From the NCBI RefSeq assembly GCF_003315595.1, contig NZ_QNQU01000008.1, forward strand, positions 183,418 to 247,417: a DNA stretch of 64,000 nucleotides, given 5' to 3'. The stretch comes from Pedobacter miscanthi (GTDB lineage Bacteria > Bacteroidota > Bacteroidia > Sphingobacteriales > Sphingobacteriaceae). The notes beneath the pieces were generated by a model. The model was not told the DNA's origin. It saw only the letters and a program-made list of their open reading frames with translations, and searched no databases. This document shows, piece after piece, positions 41,025 to 49,902 of the stretch; position 1 is the first letter of the stretch; the number at the start of each line of letters is the position of its first letter. The position numbers were made by a program, and so were the translations under genes.

Positions 41025-41576
41025 ATGAAAACAATTACTAAACTTTTTGCCACCGGCTTAACGGCAGTTGCAATTTTAACCACATCAAACTTAAAAGCAC
41101 AAACAATGGATGCCACGCAACCTATGACGAGCGGAAGCGACATGGCTTTTAAAGTAGGTGTTGGGGTAAACGGAGGTTTATTCCCCGACAAATCGGAAAT
41201 GGATTATGGATACGGTGCAGATGTAAAACTTCAGTATGATTTAAGTCCGTTTGTGGCAGTTACGGCATCTGGTGGTTATACCCGCTTAAAATGGAAAGGA
41301 AGTCCGCTTAAATTCGAATTTATCCCAGTAATGGGTGGTGTTAGGGTATTCCCGATCGAAAGAATGTACCTGGCAACCGAACTGGGTTCAGGATTGGCCA
41401 TTAAAGAAGGCGCTAATATGAATTTTATTTACACCGGTGGTTTAGGTTATGAATGGAAAAACGGTTTAGATCTTGGTATTAAATACGAAGGTTATGTAAA
41501 CAATAGTTCATCTGATCTATATTTCATGAAAACAGGACAGTTTAACCTCAGACTGGGATATAATTTCAAATTATAA
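41025..41576 (+). CDS. second outer-membrane beta-barrel protein (183 aa)
   Basis: Signal peptide (MKTITKLFATGLTAVAIL to ...NLKAQT) followed by beta strands DMAFKVGVGVNGGLFPD, VKLQYDLSPFVAVTASGGYTRLKW and a terminal FNLRLGYNFKL. It shares MKTITK and GLDLGIKYEGY with the 40354 gene, so the two look like diverged paralogues in tandem. It is a surface or periplasmic barrel of unknown role. It is terminated by the first of three similar hairpins. Confidence 0.8.
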   Translation: MKTITKLFATGLTAVAILTTSNLKAQTMDATQPMTSGSDMAFKVGVGVNGGLFPDKSEMDYGYGADVKLQYDLSPFVAVTASGGYTRLKWKGSPLKFEFIPVMGGVRVFPIERMYLATELGSGLAIKEGANMNFIYTGGLGYEWKNGLDLGIKYEGYVNNSSSDLYFMKTGQFNLRLGYNFKL

Positions 41577-41596
41577 TTAGCACATCATAATATTTT

Positions 41597-41624
41597 AAAA
41601 GTCCCGGTTTTCATCGGGACTTTT
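41597..41624 (+). terminator. terminator of the second small barrel gene
   Basis: AAAAGTCCCG - GTTTTCAT - CGGGACTTTT followed by a T tract. Confidence 0.85.
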
Positions 41625-41962
41625 TTTTGCTTCAGGTAGAAGATGTTTTTCTTTTTTGCCACAGATGCACACAGATAAACACGGATTTTACATCTGCATG
41701 TATTCATTTTATCTGTGGTTAAATTATTTATCTAACATCACATTTAGTTAAAACTGTGTTCTGTCATATATTTTTAAGTCCTGATGAAACCGGGACTTTT
41801 TTTTGCTTCCTGTAGAAACTGTTTTTTTTGCCACTGATGCACACAGATAAACACGGATGTATCCATTTTATCTGTGGTTAAATTATTTATCTAACATCAC
41901 ATTTAGTTAAAACTGTGTTCTGTCATATATTTTTAAAGTCCTGATGAAAATCGGGACTTTTT
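41601..41962. repeat. tandem spacer repeat: terminator plus about 140-bp unit, two copies
   Basis: The terminator cores GTCC...GGGAC begin at 41601, 41778 and 41938, so the units are 177 and 160 bp. Between them both copies carry GCCAC-GATGCACACAGATAAACACGGAT, TTTTATCTGTGGTTAAATTATTTATCTAACATCACATTTAGTTAAAACTGTGTTCTGTCATATATTTTTA in near-identical form (pieces listed here are separate blocks). Hairpins at 41776-41798 and 41935-41962 repeat the first terminator. The whole 41577-42010 interval contains no gene. Confidence 0.7.
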
Positions 41963-42010
41963 TATTGATTTAACATTTAAATTGCTATTTTGAGCCGAAA
42001 ACCAAATAAG

Positions 42011-42541
42011 ATGAAAAGAATATTCGGAATAGCCATACTTACCGCATTAATGGCCTGCAATCAGGCAAATCAAAAAACTGCAACAAGCAAAGATTCAACA
42101 AAAACAGATTCAGTAGCCGTTAAAAATGAGGTTGCCATTAAGGATAAACAGAAATCGGAAATTTTTAACCAATATGTGGTTTTAAAAGATGCCCTTGTAA
42201 AATCTGATGCGGCAAATGCCCAAAAATCAGCTGTTCACTTACAAAACAGCCTGGCTGCATATAAGGGTTGCGAACCAACTGCGGCAGTAGCCAGTAAGAT
42301 TGCAGCGAGCAAAGATCTGGTTTCTCAGCGCAAAGATTTTACGGTTTTAAGTGCTGATTTAATCGCCTTATTAAAAGGAGCAGAGCTTGAAAAAGGGACT
42401 ATTTATGTTCAGCACTGTCCAATGGCGAACAAAGGCGACGGAGGAGACTGGTTATCAACAGAAAAGGAAATCCGTAATCCTTACTATGGCAACGAAATGC
42501 TCGAATGTGGTAGGGTAGCCGAAGAGATCAAGGCGAAATAA
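42011..42541 (+). CDS. DUF3347 domain lipoprotein
   Basis: 176 aa from ATG 42011 (MKRIFGIAILTALMACNQ); an upstream TTG at 41990 would add seven residues ahead of a good signal, so ATG is preferred. The lipobox is TALMAC with C16. A charged linker leads into the DUF3347 core: VVLKDALVKSDAANAQKSAVHL, AYKGCEP and the Cys/His-containing YVQHCPMANKGDGGDWLS, ending NPYYGNEMLECGRV. The His/Met/Cys-rich core is seen in periplasmic metal-efflux partner proteins; metal binding is inferred. It is monocistronic. Confidence 0.85.
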   Translation: MKRIFGIAILTALMACNQANQKTATSKDSTKTDSVAVKNEVAIKDKQKSEIFNQYVVLKDALVKSDAANAQKSAVHLQNSLAAYKGCEPTAAVASKIAASKDLVSQRKDFTVLSADLIALLKGAELEKGTIYVQHCPMANKGDGGDWLSTEKEIRNPYYGNEMLECGRVAEEIKAK

Positions 42542-42674
42542 TATGTTAAAGCTTGTTAAATTAAGCATGATTGTTACGTCATTTTGACCAATTATTCATA
42601 TTAATTTAACAGATTTGTTATGCATGTATATTAATTTTATATAATTTAGAAAGCTATAAACACAATACAATAAT

Positions 42675-43964
42675 ATGTCAGATATTGCAGAGATTAAAGT
42701 TGATGGTAAGACAATAGAATTGCCAGTTATAACAGGAACAGAAGACGAGAAGGCCATTGATATTTCGAAATTAAGAGATCTTACAGGCTTTGTAACTTTA
42801 GATACTGGTTTTAAAAATACGGGTTCTACAAAAAGTAAAATCACTTTTTTAGATGGTGAAAAAGGCATTTTAAAATACAGGGGTTATTCTATTGAAGAAC
42901 TTGCCGCAAAATCGAGTTTTTTAGAAGTTATTTATCTGATTATTTACGGCGACCTGCCAACGCCAAAACAACTGGAAGATTTACAGGCTGATATCAGCAA
43001 ACATACGCTGATCCACGAGGATATGAAAAAATTCTTTGATGGTTATCCTTCAAGGTCTCATCCAATGGGTCAGTTAGGTTCGTTGATTTTCTCTTTATCT
43101 ACATTTTATCCTGAATGTTTAAAGCCAAATCAAACAGCAGAAGAGCAAGATTTAACTATCATTAAACTATTGGCTAAATTCCCGACCATTGTATCTTTTG
43201 TTTATAAAAAATCATTGGGCCATCCGCTTATTTATCCAAAAAATAAATACGATTACGTAACCAATTTCCTTTGGATGACATTTGGGCAGCGTACCGAAGA
43301 TTATGATGTAAACCCGATTGTTGTAAATGCAATGAACAAACTGTTGATCCTGCATGCAGATCACGAACAAAACTGTTCGGCATCAACGGTACGTATTGTG
43401 GGTTCTTCAGACTGTAATTTATATGCTTCTATTGCTGCCGGTATCGCTGCATTATGGGGTCCGCTACATGGTGGAGCTAACCAGGCTGTAATCGATATGC
43501 TCGAACTGATTAAAGCCGATGGTGGTGATACAGAGAAGTGGATCGCAAAAGCAAAAGATAAAAACGATCCTTTCCGCATGATGGGTTTTGGTCACCGTGT
43601 TTATAAAAACTTCGATCCAAGAGCTAAAATTATTAAAAAAGCATGTGATGATATCTTAGAAAACTTAGGTATTGATGATCCGATTTTAGAAATTGCCAAA
43701 AAGTTGGAAGAAGCCGCTTTAACAGATCAGTATTTCATCGATCGTAAGTTATATCCAAATGTTGATTTCTACTCAGGTATTATTTACCGTGCACTGGGTT
43801 TCCCGTCAGAAATGTTTACTGTTCTGTTTGCTTTAGGACGTTTACCAGGATGGATTGCACAATGGAAAGAAATGCATGAAAATAAAGAACCAATCGGTCG
43901 TCCACGCCAGATTTATGTTGGCGAAACAGACAGAGAATTTGTTGAGCTTAAAGACAGAAAATAA
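42675..43964 (+). CDS. gltA: citrate synthase
   Basis: 429 aa; catalyses oxaloacetate plus acetyl-CoA to citrate, the entry step of the TCA cycle; cytoplasmic hexamer type. Conserved blocks: GYPSRSHPMGQLGSL, HADHEQNCSASTVRIVGSS, GPLHGGANQAV (catalytic His), GFGHRVYKNFDPR and PNVDFYSGIIYRALG (catalytic Asp). The N-terminal portion LDTGFKNTGSTKSKITFLDGEKGILKYRGY fits the gram-negative long form. A perfect terminator follows. The start ATG at 42675 is preceded by an AT-rich 130-bp region. Confidence 0.97.
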   Translation: MSDIAEIKVDGKTIELPVITGTEDEKAIDISKLRDLTGFVTLDTGFKNTGSTKSKITFLDGEKGILKYRGYSIEELAAKSSFLEVIYLIIYGDLPTPKQLEDLQADISKHTLIHEDMKKFFDGYPSRSHPMGQLGSLIFSLSTFYPECLKPNQTAEEQDLTIIKLLAKFPTIVSFVYKKSLGHPLIYPKNKYDYVTNFLWMTFGQRTEDYDVNPIVVNAMNKLLILHADHEQNCSASTVRIVGSSDCNLYASIAAGIAALWGPLHGGANQAVIDMLELIKADGGDTEKWIAKAKDKNDPFRMMGFGHRVYKNFDPRAKIIKKACDDILENLGIDDPILEIAKKLEEAALTDQYFIDRKLYPNVDFYSGIIYRALGFPSEMFTVLFALGRLPGWIAQWKEMHENKEPIGRPRQIYVGETDREFVELKDRK

Positions 43965-43977
43965 TTTAGTTAAGCAT

Positions 43978-44013
43978 AAAAAAACCACCCGAAAATATCG
44001 GGTGGTTTTTTTT
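43978..44013 (+). terminator. terminator of gltA
   Basis: AAAAAACCACCCG - AAAATAT - CGGGTGGTTTTTT, 13-bp stem, 14 bp after the stop codon. Confidence 0.9.
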
Positions 44014-44066
44014 GTGGGGTATATTTTTATTAATTTTTCTTTTTGGTAGCGATGCTCTCCTCGTGC

Positions 44067-44162
44067 CGTCATTTCGAGCGGAGTGTAACGCAGTCGAGAA
44101 ATCTATCACGAGACTATTCAAGATAGATCTCTCCGTTTCGCTGCTTCTCAGTCGAGATGACG
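44067..44162. repeat. REPIN-like inverted pair, CGTCATTTCGAGCGG type
   Basis: The first arm (44067-44106) starts CGTCATTTCGAGCGGAGT and ends GAGAAATCTAT. The second arm (44123-44162) starts ATAGATCTCTCC and ends CTCAGTCGAGATGACG, an imperfect reverse complement. Related elements occur at 23611, 60741 and 9141. Confidence 0.65.
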
Positions 44163-44196
44163 ATTCATTTAATGAAGTTGAGATTACGACTGTGAA

Positions 44197-45321
44197 TTAA
44201 GTCGCTACGTAATAAATCAAATTGATCATTACCATTTCCGATAACTTAAATGCAACTGCATAAAGAATTAAAATCCAGAATATTTTAAAGATAGTGCTCC
44301 ATGTTTTACGCTGATAAAAAACGGTAAGCGCTTTAAACATATACCAAAACAAATATACCGTAACAGCTACTTCTATAATACTACTCACTACAGAATCCTC
44401 CCCAAAAATATGTTTCATGATGGGTTGGGTAATAATTGAGACGATAAAATAAACCATCATCCCGTGGATGGTAAAAATCAGGTGATCCAGATAATAAATG
44501 TGGTTTTTCCTGAAATTGAGCATAATAAACCAGGCCAGTAAAGGCATTAATAAGAAATATTGTTTTGGCCGGTTATGTTCAAGGGTTTCCTGGATAACTT
44601 CCGATTTTTCGCCGATGGTAATTGCTCTTTTTTTGATCAGTTTTTCATACCAACTATCTTGTTCAGCGGGTGGAAGTTTCTTTTGGCGTAACAGGTAAGC
44701 CGAATAGGTGCTATCGTTCCTTTCGATATGGATCTCATTATAATCTTCAATCATATCGGCAATGGAATCAGATTTAAGCCTTGTGTTTTCAGCTCTAAGT
44801 CTGTTCAACTCTTTTTCCTGATCGGCAAAGCCCAGTTTTATAAACTCTTTTTTCTTAATTGCATCGTTGATTGATCTGGTAGCCTGGTCAGCAATTTCTT
44901 TAGATACGCCATTGAGCTTAAGTGCATTTTTTACACTGTCGGCTACTTTTTGGTGTTTTTCGTTATTTTCTATAGTTATACCGTCTTCTTCATCTTTTTC
45001 CACATGTTTTTTAGGGGAATAAACGACTAGAAAATACACGATGGATACAAAGATATACATGCTCACCGGGTTGATATACCTTGCACGTTTACCTGCTAAA
45101 TAATCAAGCGTAACCTGGCCCGGTTTGGTGAGGAGGGGAGAAAGTGTTTGAAAAAATTTATTGTCAAAATGAAAATAATGGGCAATGCTGTGACTAATAA
45201 AAGTCCAGAAACTTTCTTTTAATTCTAAATTGGGCTGACCGCAGTTGCTGCAATAATGTTTCTCAACGTGAGAACCGCAATTTAAACAGTTGTGTTCTTT
45301 TCTATACTTACCAGCTGACAT
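44197..45321 (-). CDS. DUF3667 membrane protein with N-terminal zinc ribbon
   Basis: 374 aa. Two CxxC pairs at the N-terminus (CLNCGSHVEKHYCSNCGQ) form a zinc ribbon. The KPGQVTLDYLAGKRARYINPVSMYIF block is the DUF3667 signature and leads into the first membrane helix. A long charged, coiled-coil-like stretch (about 115-240) separates it from four further C-terminal helices. The family is common in Bacteroidetes and of unknown function. It ends 17 bp upstream of the MFS transporter start region in the same direction (45339-46718), so they may be co-transcribed. Confidence 0.85.
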   Translation of the reverse strand: MSAGKYRKEHNCLNCGSHVEKHYCSNCGQPNLELKESFWTFISHSIAHYFHFDNKFFQTLSPLLTKPGQVTLDYLAGKRARYINPVSMYIFVSIVYFLVVYSPKKHVEKDEEDGITIENNEKHQKVADSVKNALKLNGVSKEIADQATRSINDAIKKKEFIKLGFADQEKELNRLRAENTRLKSDSIADMIEDYNEIHIERNDSTYSAYLLRQKKLPPAEQDSWYEKLIKKRAITIGEKSEVIQETLEHNRPKQYFLLMPLLAWFIMLNFRKNHIYYLDHLIFTIHGMMVYFIVSIITQPIMKHIFGEDSVVSSIIEVAVTVYLFWYMFKALTVFYQRKTWSTIFKIFWILILYAVAFKLSEMVMINLIYYVAT

Positions 45322-45338
45322 AAGAGGTTAATCGGAAA

Positions 45339-46718
45339 TTATAAATGGTTTATGGCTTCTACTTCTGCACGGGTATGTTTGTGTTTAAAGATAACCACAA
45401 AAACAAGCGCAATTACTAAAACATAAATGGTAAAAGCCAGCCAGATATTGTGCCAGTCTTTTACATCCAGGGCGCGGCTCAAGTTACCATTCTGCAATAC
45501 ACTGATTCCTTTGTTTTTTAGAAATTTTAGCAAATGTGCATTATCTGCCTCGCTATTTACATATTTTGATAAGGAACCGATATTGGTATAATAGGTGGTA
45601 AAATATTTACTGATCATCCAGCCTGATATTAAACTTCCAAATACGGCACCAAAACCATTGGTCATCATCATAAATAAGCCCTGGGCTGACGAACGTATTT
45701 TTGGCGTGGTAGAAGTTTCAACAAACAACGATCCCGAAATATTGAAGAAATCGAAAGCCATACCATAAACAATACAGGAAGTAATAATCATCCATAAATT
45801 GGTTGATGGATCGCCAAAAGCGAATAAGCCAAAGCGTAATACCCAGGCAAACATGGCAATTGCAATTACCCATTTAATCCCAAACCGTTTTAAAAAGAAT
45901 GGAATGGCAAGGATAAAAAGTGTTTCGGATATCTGCGAGATCGATAAAATAATAGTAGAGTATTTGATTACAAAAGATTCGGCAAAAACAGGGAATAATT
46001 TAAATTCATCTAAAAAAACGTCGCCGTAGGCATTGGTTAACTGCAAAGCAGCGCCCAAAAACATAGAGAAAATAAAAAACAGCGCCATTTTATAATCGGC
46101 AAAAAGTTTAAATGATTCTAAACCCAGCTTTTGCGCAAAGGTTTTTTTCTCGCTGATTAAATTTAAAGGTTTGCATTCAGGTAGTGTAAAAGAATATATA
46201 CCCAACAACAATGCACTTATACCTGCTATATAAAATTGATTTGCACTGGCTTTATTACCGGTTAAATTGGTGAGCCACATGGCAGCGATAAAGCCTACCG
46301 TTCCCCATACACGGATGGGGGGGAAGTTTTTTACCACATCGAAATTGCCATTTTTTAAAGTGGTATAGCTGATAGAGTTACTTAACGCAATGGTTGGCAT
46401 ATAAAAACACATGGCTACTAATATTACCCAAAAGAAAGTATGTGGATCTTCTACCTGTGGCAGATAGAACATGGCTGCAGCATAAAGAATATGTAAAATG
46501 GCATAGAGTTTTTCTGCATTAATCCATTTATCGGCTATAATACCGGTTATGGTTGGCATAAATAACGACGCGATGCCCATTGTAGAGAATATAACCCCAA
46601 AATTTGAGCCATCCCATTGTTTGGTACCAAACCAGTAATTTGCAATCGTAATTAACCAGGCTGCCCATACAAAGAATTGCATAAAACTCATTATAGTTAA
46701 GCGAAACTTAACATTCAT
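45339..46718 (-). CDS. nucleoside permease (NHS-type MFS transporter)
   Basis: 459 aa with 12 predicted membrane helices; the start MNVKFRLTIMSFMQFFVWAAWLITI (given here in parts: KFRLTIMSFMQFF, VWAAWLIT) and IADKWINAEKLYAILH are typical of NupG/XapB-type nucleoside:proton symporters in Bacteroidetes. It imports purine or pyrimidine nucleosides across the inner membrane. The C-terminal half has an extra polar loop (about 395-425). It is the first gene of a two-gene minus-strand set with DUF3667 downstream. The exact substrate is not readable. Confidence 0.88.
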   Translation of the reverse strand: MNVKFRLTIMSFMQFFVWAAWLITIANYWFGTKQWDGSNFGVIFSTMGIASLFMPTITGIIADKWINAEKLYAILHILYAAAMFYLPQVEDPHTFFWVILVAMCFYMPTIALSNSISYTTLKNGNFDVVKNFPPIRVWGTVGFIAAMWLTNLTGNKASANQFYIAGISALLLGIYSFTLPECKPLNLISEKKTFAQKLGLESFKLFADYKMALFFIFSMFLGAALQLTNAYGDVFLDEFKLFPVFAESFVIKYSTIILSISQISETLFILAIPFFLKRFGIKWVIAIAMFAWVLRFGLFAFGDPSTNLWMIITSCIVYGMAFDFFNISGSLFVETSTTPKIRSSAQGLFMMMTNGFGAVFGSLISGWMISKYFTTYYTNIGSLSKYVNSEADNAHLLKFLKNKGISVLQNGNLSRALDVKDWHNIWLAFTIYVLVIALVFVVIFKHKHTRAEVEAINHL

Positions 46719-46900
46719 AATAATAATTTAGTTTGATTGTTGAAAGTAAAAGCTGAATATAGAACTATTTTGAATGATAATCCAAAATGAGCATGAATTA
46801 TTTTACACAATCTGGCCCATTTTGGTATTTAGCTTTTTATTTGTCGATTTTTTAGGAAAAATCTGATAGAATTTGTTTTGCCGGATATTTTAAAGAGGAA
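46719..46900. other. 182-bp spacer between nuclease and permease genes
   Basis: AT-rich; holds the promoter for the minus-strand permease gene and the 3' end of the nuclease transcript. No hairpin or gene seen. Confidence 0.4.
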
Positions 46901-47515
46901 TTAAGACGTTCCGCGTTTATTTAACTCGTCGCGTAACCTGGCTGCTTTCTCGTAAGCTTCCTCGGCAATAGCTTCCTGCAGTTTTTGCTGTAACTCTTCT
47001 AAAGTAAGATCTCCAAATCCCTGGGCTTTGCTTGCACTTGGTAACGCGTCGGCTTCGGGTTCTTTGGTTAAAGATTCCATATTTTCAAGGAAAAGGAAAT
47101 CATTTCCTTCGATTACAATCCCTGCTGAAGCAAGGATAAATTCATAGGTATAAATCATGGCATTAAACCTAACGGCCAATGCAATGGCATCAGAGGTACG
47201 GGCATCAATTTCGTGGGTGTTTTTGCCATCACTGGCAATCAGCTTTGCGTAGAAAACACCGTCAACCAGATTGTAAATGATAATTTCCTGAATATTAATA
47301 TGAAAAGTATCAGCCATCGATTTAAAAAGATCGTGTGTTAATGGCCTGCTGGGAGTCATTTTCTCAATTTCTATCGCAATGGCCTGTGCCTCAAAGGCTC
47401 CGATGATGATTGGCAAACGGCGACGGCCATTTACTTCACCTAAAACAAGGGCATAAGCACCAGATTGAGTCTGGCTGTAAGATAAACCTACAATATCTAA
47501 TTTTACTTTTTTCAT
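46901..47515 (-). CDS. bifunctional nuclease family (DUF151) protein with UVR motif
   Basis: 204 aa. The DUF151/bifunctional-nuclease domain fills about 1-140 (YALVLGEVNGRRRLPIIIGAFEAQAIAIEIE, DAIALAVRFNAMIYT). A coiled-coil UvrB/UvrC-like motif ends the protein (LTLEELQQKLQEAIAEEAYEKAARLRDELNKRG). Members degrade RNA and DNA in plants and bacteria under stress; the UVR motif binds partner proteins. It lies downstream of etfBA in the same direction, with a palindromic terminator between, so it is probably a separate transcript. Confidence 0.88.
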   Translation of the reverse strand: MKKVKLDIVGLSYSQTQSGAYALVLGEVNGRRRLPIIIGAFEAQAIAIEIEKMTPSRPLTHDLFKSMADTFHINIQEIIIYNLVDGVFYAKLIASDGKNTHEIDARTSDAIALAVRFNAMIYTYEFILASAGIVIEGNDFLFLENMESLTKEPEADALPSASKAQGFGDLTLEELQQKLQEAIAEEAYEKAARLRDELNKRGTS

Positions 47516-47526
47516 ATCCGTTTTTC

Positions 47527-47560
47527 AAAACCTCGCAGGTTTTCGAAACCTGCGAGGTTT
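47527..47560. terminator. palindrome/terminator after etfA (AACCTCGCAGGTTTT type)
   Basis: AAAACCTCGCAGGTTTTCGAAACCTGCGAGGTTT: long perfect-looking dyad, same sequence as at 13358-13394. It lies between etfA and the nuclease gene on the minus strand. Confidence 0.75.
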
Positions 47561-47572
47561 GAAGGTTTATTT

Positions 47573-48541
47573 TTATCCCTTATGGGCTTTTAATGCTTCG
47601 ATTAATTTTGGTACCACTTCAAAAGCATCACCAACGATTCCGTAATCTGCCACTTTAAAGAAAGGTGCTTCAGGATCTTTATTAATTACAACAATAACTT
47701 TTGATGAGCTTACACCGGCTAAATGCTGGATAGCACCGGAAATACCGATCGCGATGTATAAATTAGGACTGATGGCAATACCGGTTTGACCAACGTGTTC
47801 TGAATGTGGCCTCCAGTCTGCATCAGAAACCGGTTTAGAACAAGCTGTAGCTGCACCCAATAAACCGGCAAGCTCTTCAATCATTCCCCAGTTTTCAGGA
47901 CCCTTTAAACCTCTGCCTGCTGATACCACCAATTCTGCATCAGGTAACGAAACTTTATCGGTTGCCCTTACAATATCTTTAATCACAGTACCTAAATCCG
48001 ATTGTTTAATATCAGCACTGAAAGTTTCGATAGCAGCATCAGTTGCATTTTCTTTAACACCAAAAGCATTTGGATTTAAAGCGATTACTTTATTTGCAGA
48101 AGTTAATTCGGTAATGGCAAATGCTTTACCAGAAAAAGCAGTTTTCTTTACTGCAAATTTACCATCGGTGCTTGGCAATTCAACCGCACCATCTGCTAAA
48201 CCAGCTTTAAGTTTTACGGCAATGCGCGGTGCTAAACCTTTACCTGAGAAGGAGTTGGATAAAACAACAATATCAGCACCTTCTTTTTCGGCAGCAGCCG
48301 CAATAACACTTGCATAAGCCTGGTTAACAAAGGTTTTTAACTGATCGGCACTAACATTTAATACTTTAGATGCACCGTATTTTCCTAATTCCTTTAATTC
48401 ACCTTCAGCAACATCGCCAATTGAAATAGCGGTTAAGTTGGTTGATTGTTGGTCGGCAATGGCTTTGGCGTAAGAAACCGCTTCAAAAACAGATTTCTTG
48501 AATTTACCTTCAGCCTGTTCTACATATACTAATACTGACAT
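47573..48541 (-). CDS. etfA: electron transfer flavoprotein subunit alpha
   Basis: 322 aa. FAD-binding C-terminal half: GRGLKGPENWGMIEELA, SKPVSDADWRPHSEHVGQTG, ISPNLYIAIGISGAIQHLAG and VINKDPEAPFFKVADYGIVGD. It accepts electrons from acyl-CoA dehydrogenases as the heterodimer with EtfB. It is 109 bp downstream of etfB in the same direction. The N-terminal half is the AMP/ETF-fold domain. A terminator palindrome follows. Start at the minus-strand ATG ending at 48541. Confidence 0.95.
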   Translation of the reverse strand: MSVLVYVEQAEGKFKKSVFEAVSYAKAIADQQSTNLTAISIGDVAEGELKELGKYGASKVLNVSADQLKTFVNQAYASVIAAAAEKEGADIVVLSNSFSGKGLAPRIAVKLKAGLADGAVELPSTDGKFAVKKTAFSGKAFAITELTSANKVIALNPNAFGVKENATDAAIETFSADIKQSDLGTVIKDIVRATDKVSLPDAELVVSAGRGLKGPENWGMIEELAGLLGAATACSKPVSDADWRPHSEHVGQTGIAISPNLYIAIGISGAIQHLAGVSSSKVIVVINKDPEAPFFKVADYGIVGDAFEVVPKLIEALKAHKG

Positions 48542-48650
48542 ATATTTACCCCTAAATCCCCTGAAGGGGACTTTTTATTTTATAATGAAATTAATTCTAT
48601 TTATTATCTCTTTATTATTAAACAACTGGAAATTGAAAATTGCCAACTAC

Positions 48651-49388
48651 TTATATCACTTTAGCTTCGCTGTGAAGTAGACTAATTAACGATTCTGTTT
48701 GATCGGCAGGAATTAACTTAACGGTACCACGTGGTGCTGGGGTTTCGTATTTGGTTACTTTGCTCACTTCTTCAATTGCCACTGCATCAAGAACAGCCAG
48801 TGGTTTTGTTCTTGCACTCATAATACCACGCATGTTGGGGATTTTTGGTTCGGCCACGCCTTCTGCGCAGCTGGCAATAAACTTACCCGAAACGGTTAAT
48901 ACTTCTTTACCCCCTTCAATTTCCCTTTCGATTGTAGCGGTATCGCCTTCGATGTTTAATTTTTTAATGATTGATACCGATGGGATATCTAAAAATTCGC
49001 CAACCATGGCCGCAACCTGGTTACCGTTATAATCGATAGATTCGCGACCTGTTAAAATAATATCGAAATCTTTGTCTTTAGCATATTCAGCAATCTGTTT
49101 AGCTACAAAATAAGCATCCCGTGGTGCTGCATTAACGCGTACCGCATCATCCGCACCAATAGCCAAAGCTTTTCTGATGGTTGGATCGTTGGCTGCTTCG
49201 CCTACATTGATTACCGTTACTGTTCCTTTACCACCTTCAGTTAGCTCAATAGCCCTTGATAATGCAATTTCATCATAAGGATTAACAATATATTGCACAC
49301 CTGCTGTATTGAATTCGGTATTATCATTAGTAAAAGTTATTTTTGTCGTCGTGTCTGGCACGTTACTGATACAAACTAATATTTTCAT
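48651..49388 (-). CDS. etfB: electron transfer flavoprotein subunit beta
   Basis: 245 aa, the small ETF subunit: CISNVPDTTTKITFTND, YIVNPYDEIALSRAIEL and GRESIDYNGNQVAAMVGEFL are the conserved blocks. It binds AMP and pairs with EtfA for fatty-acid and amino-acid oxidation electron flow. It is first in the pair; upstream is a 128-bp AT-rich spacer shared with the divergent TPR gene. Confidence 0.95.
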   Translation of the reverse strand: MKILVCISNVPDTTTKITFTNDNTEFNTAGVQYIVNPYDEIALSRAIELTEGGKGTVTVINVGEAANDPTIRKALAIGADDAVRVNAAPRDAYFVAKQIAEYAKDKDFDIILTGRESIDYNGNQVAAMVGEFLDIPSVSIIKKLNIEGDTATIEREIEGGKEVLTVSGKFIASCAEGVAEPKIPNMRGIMSARTKPLAVLDAVAIEEVSKVTKYETPAPRGTVKLIPADQTESLISLLHSEAKVI

Positions 49389-49516
49389 ATTTTAATAGTG
49401 GTTTTTATTTAATGAACGATCCGGAACTAAAATTGTTCGTTGCCGATCGGTTCATATATGATATTATTATTATATAGGTCTTTCTGCAAATTTAATTAAA
49501 AAAGCAAGGAAATAAA

Positions 49517-49852
49517 ATGTCATCTACCCGTTTAAGCAAGTTATTGGAATTTTTGGAAAGCGATCCTAACGATCCGTTTATACTATATGCCTTAGCCACA
49601 GAGTATAACAACCTAAATGATAAAGAAAAAGCTTATTCTTTTTACCTTCAGTTAACGGATAAACATCCTGATTATGTAGGAACTTATTATCATTTGGGCA
49701 AGTTGCTGGAAAAAGACGGAGAAAAAGAGAAAGCAATCGAAACTTATCAGAAGGGAATGCAGGTTGCCCGTAATAAACGCGACATGCACGCTTTTTCTGA
49801 ATTACAGGGCGCCTATAATTCGGCCGCAGGATTAGAATACGAAGATGATTAG
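49517..49852 (+). CDS. small tetratricopeptide-repeat protein
   Basis: 111 aa with about two and a half TPR units: DPNDPFILYALATEYNNLNDKEKAYSFYLQL, HPDYVGTYYHLGKLLEKDGEKEKAIETYQKGM and a final short helix pair ending YEDD. TPRs mediate protein-protein contacts; the partner is unknown. No signal peptide, so cytoplasmic. It is 50 bp upstream of chrA and probably co-transcribed, but no functional link is known. Confidence 0.85.
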   Translation: MSSTRLSKLLEFLESDPNDPFILYALATEYNNLNDKEKAYSFYLQLTDKHPDYVGTYYHLGKLLEKDGEKEKAIETYQKGMQVARNKRDMHAFSELQGAYNSAAGLEYEDD

Positions 49853-49902
49853 GTCAGTTCTCCATTGGCAGTTTTCAGTTAACAGTTATTAGTCTTGAAT
49901 TA

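Noticed and set aside
44012..44200. Plus-strand frame across the repeat at 44067
   Set aside because: Falls in the REPIN-like element; not a gene.
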